Source: JASFEQ01 sp050122535 (lineage in GTDB: Bacteria > Desulfobacterota > DSM-4660 > Desulfatiglandales > HGW-15). Taken from it: DNA of 11,173 nucleotides. Below the pieces are notes generated by a model. It saw only the letters and a program-made list of their open reading frames with translations. It was not told where the DNA came from and made no database searches. Location: positions 1-11,173 of the forward strand of contig JASFIT010000113.1 of NCBI GenBank assembly GCA_050122535.1, written 5' to 3'. Within the stretch, counting starts at the first letter, position 1; the number at the start of each line of letters is the position of its first letter. Below, one piece after another: positions 1 to 5,455 of the stretch. Position numbers and translations under genes: made by a program.

Positions 1-73
1 CCGGCCCGTCCTTTCGGGGTATGCTCCGACCAACATAGTCCAAATTTTGTGTCTCGACTTTCTCTGAGCTCAT
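1..73 (-). CDS. hcrA: Molybdopterin-binding (large) subunit of a 4-hydroxybenzoyl-CoA reductase-like enzyme, N-terminal fragment
   Basis: Only the first 24 codons are inside the window; the gene continues past the left edge. It opens with ATG at 73, preceded by an AGAGGAT ribosome site four bases upstream, and reads MSSEKVETQNLDYVGRSIPR followed by KDGP. The YVGxSxPRxDGP signature is the usual N-terminus of xanthine-oxidase-family large subunits (CoxL, HcrA, XdhB), where it is normally followed by KVTG. It lies directly downstream of the [2Fe-2S] and FAD subunit genes on the same strand, giving the order medium-small-large that is common for these heterotrimers. The large subunit would bind the Mo-pterin-cytosine dinucleotide and the substrate. 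The symbol is borrowed from the FAD subunit's diagnostic insertion; this fragment alone cannot give substrate specificity. Confidence 0.8.
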   Translation of the reverse strand, partial: MSSEKVETQNLDYVGRSIPRKDGP

Positions 74-91
74 AAAAATCCTCTGCCATGC

Positions 92-148
92 GTAGGGTCG
101 GGTTTTATACCCGACCATTTCCCGGTGGCATATAAAATGCCACCCTAC
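92..148. repeat. Paired REP-like hairpin element in inverted orientation
   Basis: Two 25-base units face each other in the gap between the small- and large-subunit genes. The first occupies 92-116 on the plus strand, the second 124-148 on the minus strand. Both start GTAGGGT, both have the central TTTTATA and both end ACC. The four bases on each side of the centre differ between units, but in a compensating way (CGGG/CCCG in one, GGCA/TGCC in the other), so both keep a perfect 8-bp stem (96-103 with 109-116; 124-131 with 137-144). GTAGGG at 92 and CCCTAC at 143 can also pair and enclose both hairpins. This is the architecture of REP/BIME-type elements. No transposase is visible here. Confidence 0.75.
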
Positions 149-163
149 ACCTACCTTTTTCCG

Positions 164-181
164 TCATCGGTTGATCGATGA
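164..181. other. Short perfect hairpin
   Basis: TCATCG at 164-169 pairs with CGATGA at 176-181 around a six-base loop, between the paired REP-like element and the end of the small-subunit gene. No T-run follows on either strand, so I do not call it a terminator. It could add to mRNA structure between two operon genes. Six base pairs may arise by chance. Confidence 0.3.
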
Positions 182-203
182 AATGATACCCATTAATAAT
201 TGA

Positions 204-683
204 CTAGGAATCCTTGGATTTCGTCTGTTGTGCGGCCATGTTCACCGCATCAAGGATCTTGTTGTAACCGGTACAGCGGCAGAGGTGGCCTTCCAAAGCC
301 TTCCGGATCTCCTCTGCCGAAGGACTGGGATTCTCATTCAACAGGGCAGTGGTCGACAGGACCATGCCGGGCGTGCAGAATCCGCATTGAATCGCGCCAT
401 ATTCCACAAACGCCTGTTGGACAGAAGTCAGTTCCTCGCCTTCAGACAATCCTTCTATGGTTAGGATAGGTTGATTCTGGTAGTCTACGGCCAAGGCCAG
501 ACAGGACAGAATAGGCTTCCCTTCCACTAGGACAGTGCATGAACCACACTCCCCTGTTCCACAGGCCTCCTTCGTACCCGTTAGGCCTAGATGGTCCCGC
601 AATGCCTCAAGCAATGTGGTCTGGGGTTCTACAGCCACTTCAAAGGTTTCGTCATTAACAAGAAGCTCAATAAGTCGTTTCAA
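204..683 (-). CDS. hcrC: [2Fe-2S] (small) subunit of a 4-hydroxybenzoyl-CoA reductase-like molybdenum hydroxylase
   Basis: This is the iron-sulfur electron-transfer subunit of a xanthine-oxidase-family enzyme, passing electrons between the Mo site and the FAD subunit. Numbering from the TTG start gives 159 residues, the usual length. The N-terminal plant-type ferredoxin domain has Cys41, 46, 49 and 61 (ACGTGECGSC, then C). The C-terminal helical domain has the second cluster, Cys100, 103, 135 and 137 (QCGFC and CRC). I chose TTG at 683 rather than the upstream ATG at 704, because AGGAGGAGA at 695-687 is a near-perfect ribosome site six bases before that TTG and would otherwise be translated as Arg-Arg-Arg. 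The gene lies 99 bp downstream of the FAD subunit gene and 130 bp upstream of the large-subunit start. CoxS, XdhC and HcrC share this fold; the hcr assignment comes from the FAD subunit. Confidence 0.93.
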   Translation of the reverse strand: MKRLIELLVNDETFEVAVEPQTTLLEALRDHLGLTGTKEACGTGECGSCTVLVEGKPILSCLALAVDYQNQPILTIEGLSEGEELTSVQQAFVEYGAIQCGFCTPGMVLSTTALLNENPSPSAEEIRKALEGHLCRCTGYNKILDAVNMAAQQTKSKDS

Positions 684-686
684 AGG

Positions 687-695
687 TCTCCTCCT
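687..695 (-). promoter_or_regulatory. Ribosome binding site that sets the TTG start of the [2Fe-2S] subunit
   Basis: The minus strand reads AGGAGGAGA here, followed by CCT and TTG at 683. It overlaps what would be codons 4-6 of the longer frame beginning with ATG at 704. That ATG has no ribosome site of its own, so the short form is preferred. Confidence 0.75.
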
Positions 696-722
696 AATAC
701 ACATTGATGATTTTCTATTGAA

Positions 723-789
723 GATTGACGATTTGAAGAGATATTTCTGAACCCCAAAGAGTCAATCGTCAGTCATCAATCGTCAATCC
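723..789. repeat. Heptad tandem repeat with an inverted copy, overlapping the end of the FAD-subunit gene
   Basis: Positions 762-789 consist of four consecutive seven-base units: TCAATCG, TCAGTCA, TCAATCG, TCAATCC. The last two overlap the stop codon (TGA, 785-783) and final codons of the FAD-subunit gene. A 10-bp inverted copy, GATTGACGAT at 723-732, matches ATCGTCAATC at 779-788, so the intergenic RNA can fold into a hairpin with a 46-base loop. No function can be read from it; it may be a small intergenic repeat or modulate mRNA stability between operon genes. Confidence 0.5.
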
Positions 790-1778
790 TTAGGAATGCG
801 TCCGGTTGCCAGAGTGAGGGTTCGAAAGGCCTGGACTTCCAGACATTCCCTGAGAAATGGGATCGAGTATCCATGGTGCATGACAGGACGTATTTCGGTC
901 GCAATCTTTTTTGCCACCTCCCGTGAGAGTTCTTCGGATAGCTTTTCTCCAGTCAGCGCTTTTTCCGCTTTGACTGCTCGAACGGGCTTTGCCGAGACAG
1001 AGCCCACACCAATGCGCGCTTTATTGCAGGTTTCCCCGTCATCCGCCACATCCAGGAGGGCCGCTACGGTGACGGCGCCAAACTCCATACCTCCTCGCAA
1101 ACTAAACTTGGTAAACCCTGAACCCCTTATTGTCGCAGAGTCGGGAATGATCACGCCACGCACCAATTCACCCTCTGAGAGGGCTAAAGGAGAGAGGGGA
1201 TCCCCTGTGTAGAACGCTTCCACAGGGATTTGGCGACTTTTGGTGTCCGTCTGGATCTCTACTTTTGCATCCAGGCAGATGAGAGCGGGAACCGTATCTG
1301 CCATGAAGACGGCCTGGCACTTCTTGCCTTTTGGGATGAGGTAGCAGCGGTCACCATTCCGTTTAAAGCAGGGTTCAACATATTGGTAAGTGTGGCTTTG
1401 GTTATAGTAGGTGCAACGGGTCTCCAGACAGAGATTGCCCCCAAGGGTTGCCATATGGCGGATCTGGTTAGAGGCCACACTCAGAGCAGCTTCTGCTAAC
1501 AAAGGAGCTTTCTCCAAGATCAGCGGGGAACGCACCACGCCCGCCAAAGGCATCAGACCATCCAGATGTAGCCCGCCCTCCCCCGCCGTAGCCGGAGATT
1601 TGACAGTCACTCCTTTTAAGCTGATGATCGCTCCAGGGCGGAGCAAGCCATATTTCATGCGAGGGTATAGGTCGGTGCCACCTGCTACGATCTGCGCTCG
1701 AGAGCCATATTCCTTGATGAGCTGTACAGCCTCTTCTAATGATGTGGGACGCTGGTGTTCAAATTTGGGAAGGTGCAT
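783..1778 (-). CDS. hcrB: FAD-binding (medium) subunit with extra [4Fe-4S] insertion, 4-hydroxybenzoyl-CoA reductase beta-like
   Basis: This 331-residue protein has the vanillyl-alcohol-oxidase/CO-dehydrogenase FAD fold: AGGTDLYPR at 32-40 and TLGGNL at 111-116 bind FAD, and the CO-dehydrogenase flavoprotein C-terminal domain covers about 220-325. Between them is an insertion with Cys122, 137, 145 and 154 (spacing 15, 8, 9). From established knowledge, the Thauera aromatica 4-hydroxybenzoyl-CoA reductase beta subunit carries an additional [4Fe-4S] cluster in a roughly 40-residue loop with almost the same cysteine positions (about 122, 138, 146, 155). Ordinary xanthine or CO dehydrogenase medium subunits lack it. 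In that enzyme ferredoxin electrons enter through this cluster, and the aromatic ring is reductively dehydroxylated to benzoyl-CoA. ATG at 1778 has a modest TTAGGT ribosome site. The gene is first in the operon and has a promoter-like sequence about 90 bp upstream. A related enzyme acting on another aryl-CoA is possible. Confidence 0.9.
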   Translation of the reverse strand: MHLPKFEHQRPTSLEEAVQLIKEYGSRAQIVAGGTDLYPRMKYGLLRPGAIISLKGVTVKSPATAGEGGLHLDGLMPLAGVVRSPLILEKAPLLAEAALSVASNQIRHMATLGGNLCLETRCTYYNQSHTYQYVEPCFKRNGDRCYLIPKGKKCQAVFMADTVPALICLDAKVEIQTDTKSRQIPVEAFYTGDPLSPLALSEGELVRGVIIPDSATIRGSGFTKFSLRGGMEFGAVTVAALLDVADDGETCNKARIGVGSVSAKPVRAVKAEKALTGEKLSEELSREVAKKIATEIRPVMHHGYSIPFLRECLEVQAFRTLTLATGRIPKD

Positions 1779-1864
1779 GGTTTACCTAATGAAGGGTTGG
1801 TAAAGAACAAAGAGAGCCGCAGGTTCGTGCCTGTTAGAAGAACTCTAAAATGGCTTGAGACCGA

Positions 1865-1894
1865 TATGTAATATATCACTGTAACACTTGTCAA
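1865..1894 (-). promoter_or_regulatory. Candidate sigma-70 promoter for the molybdenum hydroxylase operon
   Basis: On the minus strand a consensus -35 TTGACA (1894-1889) is followed by 18 bases and TACATA (1870-1865), with an alternative TTACAT one base closer. The stretch between is AT-rich (GATATATTACAT). Transcription would begin near 1858 and give a leader of roughly 80 bases before the FAD-subunit ATG at 1778. The -35 is perfect but the -10 is weak. Confidence 0.42.
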
Positions 1895-1987
1895 CGTTCA
1901 TTTTCCACCTAAGCTCTGGTCTCCTGTTCCGGTCAATCTCCATAGGAATCCTTGCTCAGAGAGACTGTATTCCGACTGAAAAGAGCT

Positions 1988-2180
1988 GTCATTCCGGGCG
2001 AGCCCTGCAAGCATGCCCCGTACCCCTGTTTTCACAGGAACAGGCTTGATACGGGGTTGGGCGAGACCCGGAATCCAGAAACATCGTGGAAAAGGAGATC
2101 ATGCTGGATCCCGGCTCGCATCCTGCTTCCGTCTTCGCTAAAGATTCGCCGGACAGGCCGCAGGATTTGGCCGGGATGAC
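1988..2180. repeat. Composite palindromic intergenic element (two large imperfect hairpins)
   Basis: This lies in the 453-bp gene-free stretch 1779-2231, which otherwise holds only the operon leader and candidate promoter. The first arm folds on itself: ATTCCGGG 1991-1998 with CCCGGAAT 2067-2074, CAAGC 2008-2012 with GCTTG 2044-2048, CCCCGTA 2016-2022 with TACGGGG 2050-2056, and CCTGT 2025-2029 with ACAGG 2034-2038. The second arm does the same: ATCCCGGC 2108-2115 with GCCGGGAT 2170-2177, and ATCCTGC 2120-2126 with GCAGGAT 2160-2166. The outer ends GTCATTCCGGGC and GCCGGGATGAC are near inverted repeats, and ATCCAG (2073) mirrors CTGGAT (2104). GTCATTCCGG...CCGGGATGAC palindromes of this style are widespread intergenic repeats in bacterial genomes. 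A 75-residue frame crosses it but looks non-coding. Confidence 0.65.
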
Positions 2181-2231
2181 GAATTAGGGCGCAGAGCCTT
2201 CAGGCTTGCCTCTGTCCCAAACCAATGAGAA

Positions 2232-2474
2232 TCAGCCTCCGCCTATGGGCGGCAAGACAGAAAGCACATCGCCCTTCTTCAAAACACTCTCATTATTGGC
2301 ATGATGGCCGTTGACAAGGATAATCAGATCCCCTGTCCCAGGGAGATTGAGCATTTCCAGAGCCTGGCCTACGGTTGCCCCCTCTCCTATATCCCATCTG
2401 TCTCCATCCAAGCGGTTGTCAGAGGGTTGCACATAATTGCGTAGTGACGAGAAGACTCTTATTTCTATAATCAT
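2232..2474 (-). CDS. MoaD/ThiS-family sulfur carrier protein
   Basis: An 80-residue ubiquitin-fold protein: beta strand MIIEIRVFSSLR at 1-12, VGQALEMLNLP around 35-45, IILVNGHHA at 51-59, then KKGDVLSVLPPIGGG at the C-terminus. The C-terminal Gly-Gly is the site that MoeB/MoaB-type enzymes adenylate and convert to thiocarboxylate. In the MoaD family it then donates sulfur to form the molybdopterin dithiolene. The placement fits: the window encodes two pterin enzymes, one of them immediately downstream on the same strand. The usual partner MoaE is not in the window, so a tungstopterin-specific paralogue or another sulfur-carrier role is possible. ATG at 2474 has no clear ribosome site and is flanked by AT-rich sequence. 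It is 204 bp from the upstream gene and about 450 bp from the hydroxylase operon, so co-transcription is uncertain. Confidence 0.82.
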   Translation of the reverse strand: MIIEIRVFSSLRNYVQPSDNRLDGDRWDIGEGATVGQALEMLNLPGTGDLIILVNGHHANNESVLKKGDVLSVLPPIGGG

Positions 2475-2678
2475 AACTTATGCTATTCAAATTTATGGGA
2501 TTATCTCCGATTTCTCAATAACATTTTCCCTACTCATATCAACCAAAGTCATTGATTGCCTTTCTTGCGAGGTCATTTTGTCGCCTTTAAATTTCGAGTT
2601 TACACCCACCGTATGTCCCTAACCGAATTCATGCATGTGAACGACCTTCGGCAAAACGGGAGGGTTTACCGCGATTAA

Positions 2679-2963
2679 TTAAATCTTTTGGACACAAATC
2701 CTCCGTGAAACATCGTTGGCAAATGAACGAAAGATCTCTTTGACAGGTTCAGAATCCTTAGAAGCCAAAGTCTCTTTCATTACAGAGTCCGCTTCAAAGA
2801 GCATCTCTTTGACAAACCGTGCTTCGCTCTCAGCCACCTGCCATACATTGTAAGATTGACAGCCAATGGATTCCCAAAAGGGTTTGATCTTCTCACGGGT
2901 CACCTTAAGGTATTCAGCCTGTTTTTCAATGGGTATGTCGTACTCAAATATGACTTTTACCAT
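2679..2963 (-). CDS. Small ferredoxin-like (dimeric alpha-beta barrel) protein of unknown function
   Basis: 94 residues. MVKVIFEYDI opens as a beta strand, then PIEKQAEYLKVTREKIKPFWESIGC forms a helix, followed by a strand (SYNVWQVAE), a second strand (ARFVKEMLFE) and a C-terminal helix (DSEPVKEIFRSFANDVSRRI). This beta-alpha-beta-beta-alpha pattern and size are typical of the dimeric alpha-beta barrel superfamily, which includes antibiotic-biosynthesis-monooxygenase-like and stress-responsive barrel proteins. I recognise no catalytic residues and assign no reaction. Two ATGs occur in tandem at 2966 and 2963. The strong AGGAGG site sits only two bases from the first but five from the second, so I place the start at 2963. 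It lies downstream of the FAD oxidoreductase on the same strand with a 173-bp gap, so it may have its own promoter. Confidence 0.75.
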   Translation of the reverse strand: MVKVIFEYDIPIEKQAEYLKVTREKIKPFWESIGCQSYNVWQVAESEARFVKEMLFEADSVMKETLASKDSEPVKEIFRSFANDVSRRICVQKI

Positions 2964-3136
2964 CATTTCCTCCTTGTTTTGTTTTAATAGATTTTGACCT
3001 GCCTTATGGAAAGCTGTAGCCTCAGATTTTTTCCTGAAAGGCGTTTGTCAACAAAAGAGATTAAGAGAAAAACAGACTGAGCTGACATCATGCTTCAAGA
3101 AAGGGGGTCTTGTCAGAGACTAATCTATGAGTAGGC

Positions 3137-4225
3137 TTAATCAACTTTTAGCGTCTCCTCATAAGCCGCCCTTAGGCCTTCTGATAACGTCTTTGCTCCT
3201 TTGGTAGCTTCCTGGTTGAGCTTCTCTTGTATGTTGTAAAGCCTTTTGAGTACCTCTAAGATGGATTTTATCTCTTGAAGATAAATTTCTGCGGGTTCCT
3301 TACCCAGCGTTGCCGCCTCAGAGATTGCATGGGCTGCTGCGATTCCGCTCTTGAGCGCAGTCCCAATCCCTTCAAATGTTATGGGAAAAAGCAGGCCAGC
3401 GGCGTCTCCTATGAGTAAGATGTTTCCTAAGGCTGGAGAGAAGCTTCCGGAAATCAGCTCGCTGTGCAGCCTTGGCTCCACACATCCATCTTTCCAGATG
3501 GGCTTCTCTCTGGGATCAAAACCATAATTCTTTAAAGTCTCGTTTATTTCGTTCCTAAGCTCCCTAACTCCGCTCCCCTCGATGATGAAGAAGTCGCTTT
3601 TATAATTGAGATCGAATCTGGGACGGGGACGGTACCTGGGGAAAAACCAATGCATGTAATTTCTGTCCAAATCCAATGATCCTTCATAGCATTCCCGAGT
3701 AGGACCCGTGTATCGGACTTTGAGTTCCGGGAATAAAGACTTCCTGACAACTGAAGTCGCACCATCGGCCCCGATGACAAATCTTGAACTGAGCTCCTGA
3801 TGTTCTTCTCCTTTCTTGAGAATAACGGTGCACTTATTCCCTTGTTGTACAACTCTGACAACCCTGTTTCCATCCCGTATCTTCACCCCTGCCTTTTGTG
3901 TCCGTTGATTCATCCAGAAATCCAGATCCTTTCTCCACCCCACAGGCGTCCGCCATTCTATAATCTGAGGCTCTATCTCTGGCACATGGATCATGTGCCC
4001 TGACAGGTAATAGGGATCTGCCAAGATATCCTTTGGGACTTCTCCGAATTCCTGCTGAATGGTGTCTGTGGCCCACGGCCCCATGAGCATTCCCGTGCAT
4101 ACCTTGTCTCGCGGTAACCTCTTCTTCTCCAGCAGCAGTGTTTTGAAACCTGCCAGGGCGCATCTCTTCGCTGCCACTGAGCCTCCGGGACCCCCGCCCA
4201 CCACGATTACGTCGAACCTATCCAT
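3137..4225 (-). CDS. FAD-dependent oxidoreductase, geranylgeranyl reductase / FixC-like family
   Basis: A 362-residue flavoprotein of the p-hydroxybenzoate-hydroxylase fold. The N-terminal Rossmann motif GGGPGGS (10-16) is followed by LLLEKKRLPRDKVCTG (30-45), whose Cys43 sits where geranylgeranyl reductases have their conserved CxG. The FAD-contacting GADGAT is at 152-157 and the GD motif LIGDAAGLLFPITFEGIGTA at 271-290. The C-terminal helix-rich tail (310-362) lacks the [4Fe-4S] ferredoxin domain of ETF:quinone oxidoreductase. Family members reduce isoprenoid double bonds or oxidise/reduce lipophilic or CoA substrates; the substrate here is unknown. I prefer ATG at 4225, with AGGTGG five bases upstream, over in-frame GTG at 4234, which overlaps that site. 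An ETF-alpha-like fragment lies 138 bp upstream on the same strand, which may hint at electron transfer with ETF. Confidence 0.85.
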   Translation of the reverse strand: MDRFDVIVVGGGPGGSVAAKRCALAGFKTLLLEKKRLPRDKVCTGMLMGPWATDTIQQEFGEVPKDILADPYYLSGHMIHVPEIEPQIIEWRTPVGWRKDLDFWMNQRTQKAGVKIRDGNRVVRVVQQGNKCTVILKKGEEHQELSSRFVIGADGATSVVRKSLFPELKVRYTGPTRECYEGSLDLDRNYMHWFFPRYRPRPRFDLNYKSDFFIIEGSGVRELRNEINETLKNYGFDPREKPIWKDGCVEPRLHSELISGSFSPALGNILLIGDAAGLLFPITFEGIGTALKSGIAAAHAISEAATLGKEPAEIYLQEIKSILEVLKRLYNIQEKLNQEATKGAKTLSEGLRAAYEETLKVD

Positions 4226-4363
4226 AGCTCCCACCTAGATACCCTTCTTCCTATAATAGTAATAGATGCCTTCCCTTTTATGTTAGTATATCTTTCAGGA
4301 GACTTTATCTACTTCAATAAACCCTTTCTTCTCAAAAGTGAGGTAAGCCAAAGTCCTAAGCCA

Positions 4364-4540
4364 TCACTCTATAAGGCTGGTAGCTGGGACCCCAAACAAT
4401 TCCCATTCCTTCTTGAAGCGATAAGCCGCACATGTATAGTACTTTGCCAGCTTTTTCCCAACGCACAACAATTGAAGGGTCTTTGCATCCAAATCTTTAT
4501 CCGTTATCTCACAGAATATGAATACATCATTGTTGGGCAT
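4364..4540 (-). pseudogene. Electron transfer flavoprotein alpha subunit (EtfA/FixB), N-terminal remnant or very short ORF
   Basis: A 58-codon minus-strand frame begins with ATG at 4540 after a strong ribosome site (GAAGGAGG, six bases upstream). Residues 1-32 (MPNNDVFIFCEITDKDLDAK, then TLQLLCVGKKLA) match the typical EtfA/FixB opening, in which NDVFVFxE is followed by a variable stretch and SLELLGKGRELA. From about residue 33 the likeness fades, and the frame ends at TGA 4366-4364. The FAD-binding C-terminal domain of EtfA (full length near 320 residues) is absent, and the other two frames downstream also stop quickly. So this is either a decayed etfA with an intact translation start or a deliberately short protein. 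It sits between the HD hydrolase and the FAD oxidoreductase on the same strand; no etfB is in the window. Confidence 0.55.
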
Positions 4541-4667
4541 GTGAAGCCTCCTTCAGTTTACATAGGCCCCAGGTGATCTTGTTTATTCCCAAGCTAAAAT
4601 TGTGTAAGAGGGAAGGGTTATAGTAGTGTAGGTGGACGATCCTTTAATGGATTCGAATGTGCAACAG

Positions 4668-5261
4668 CTATTGATCATTGTCCTCTGATTCCAGAAAACG
4701 GTCCCTAAGTTCCTCTCTCGCAATCTCCTTCGCAGCACTTGTAAAAAACATCCCATCTATCTGCTTCTGCAGCCTATTCAGACGATCCAGAGGAGATTCT
4801 CCAAAGTCTTCATAGGCAATCTTTGACATAATTTGGTGCCCCATTTTGGAGTACCTAAATAATTTATCCGCGTCTTTTACAATTTTATCATTGAATGAGA
4901 TGGCCTCTTTTCTAGAATCGTGACCGTCAATAATTTCGAGGATCTCTTTAGTTTTACATTTATCATAATTCAGAGTTTCAAGGATTTCTTTTGCTATCCT
5001 GGCACCTTCCTTTTCATGGACACGTCTCAATTCGGGAGACCTTGTTTTAACACCAAATGCTTGTCTTTGTAGTTCCTCAGGGATACTCTTATATCCAACA
5101 TCGTGCAAAGTGATCGCTGGAATCACAACTTCCATGTCCCCATCTTCCATTTCTAACAACCTATAAGCCATTCGTATGCTGATTTCAGTGTGAATATCAT
5201 TGCTCCGAGTATCAAGATAGGGCTTTGCCATCTCCCAGATTTTTCCATAAATTGATTCCAT
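4668..5261 (-). CDS. HD-domain metal-dependent phosphohydrolase
   Basis: 197 residues from ATG at 5261. The HD signature is visible in order: His24 (NDIHTEIS), His53-Asp54 (TLHDVGY) and Asp130 (VKDADKLFRY), with additional His82 and His114-Asp115 (IDGHDSR). These coordinate one or two metal ions in HD hydrolases that act on nucleotides or other phosphate esters; nothing in the sequence names the substrate. The C-terminal part (155-197) is charged and helical. An in-frame TTG at 5276 would add five residues but has no better ribosome site. A consensus TTGACA promoter-like element lies about 60-90 bp upstream. It is the first minus-strand gene left of the divergent region, followed 127 bp later by the ETF-like fragment. 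Confidence 0.82.
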   Translation of the reverse strand: MESIYGKIWEMAKPYLDTRSNDIHTEISIRMAYRLLEMEDGDMEVVIPAITLHDVGYKSIPEELQRQAFGVKTRSPELRRVHEKEGARIAKEILETLNYDKCKTKEILEIIDGHDSRKEAISFNDKIVKDADKLFRYSKMGHQIMSKIAYEDFGESPLDRLNRLQKQIDGMFFTSAAKEIAREELRDRFLESEDNDQ

Positions 5262-5302
5262 TTTCCAAATGAGCAATGCTTCAACTGAAGACTAATTTTT
5301 TG

Positions 5303-5331
5303 TTGACAATTAGGAAACCAACATTTACATT
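5303..5331 (+). promoter_or_regulatory. Candidate plus-strand promoter upstream of the XRE-cupin regulator
   Basis: TTGACA (5303-5308), a 17-base spacer and TACATT (5326-5331) form a good sigma-70 match. The start point would be near 5338, leaving a leader of about 300 bases before the regulator's ATG at 5642, so a nearer promoter may exist. A GGAAAC hexamer lies in the spacer (5313-5318), and the -10 overlaps that of the opposing candidate promoter. Confidence 0.35.
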
Positions 5332-5350
5332 GTGTGCCGCCCTCTGTCAA
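5322..5350 (-). promoter_or_regulatory. Candidate promoter of the HD-domain gene
   Basis: On the minus strand, TTGACA (5350-5345), a 17-base spacer and TAAATG (5327-5322) precede the HD gene by about 60 bases. The -35 is perfect and the -10 matches three of six bases. It faces and overlaps the plus-strand candidate at 5303-5331. Confidence 0.4.
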
Positions 5351-5455
5351 GGAAAACTTGCGCTGCAATACGATAAACCTTGATAGATTTATGTGTTAAT
5401 ATATATTTTCGGCATGTTATATGAAAAATATCGCCTTCCAAACAACGGAATACCG

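Noticed and set aside
783..1778. Plain xanthine or CO dehydrogenase FAD subunit
   Set aside because: The four-cysteine insertion between the FAD motifs fits 4-hydroxybenzoyl-CoA reductase and is not found in those enzymes.
1952..2179. 75-residue plus-strand frame
   Set aside because: It lies almost wholly inside the composite palindromic element; its open frame is a by-product of the repeat.
3023..3051. TTGACA-N17-AATCTG on the minus strand as promoter of the small alpha-beta-barrel gene
   Set aside because: The -35 is perfect but the -10 has little resemblance to TATAAT, so I do not list it as a feature.
3834..4163. 109-residue minus-strand frame inside the FAD oxidoreductase
   Set aside because: Out-of-frame shadow of a gene with clear FAD motifs.
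4280..4576. 98-residue plus-strand frame
   Set aside because: It runs antisense over the ETF-alpha-like frame, has no ribosome site and shows no recognisable protein pattern. The minus-strand reading has a strong ribosome site and a family match.
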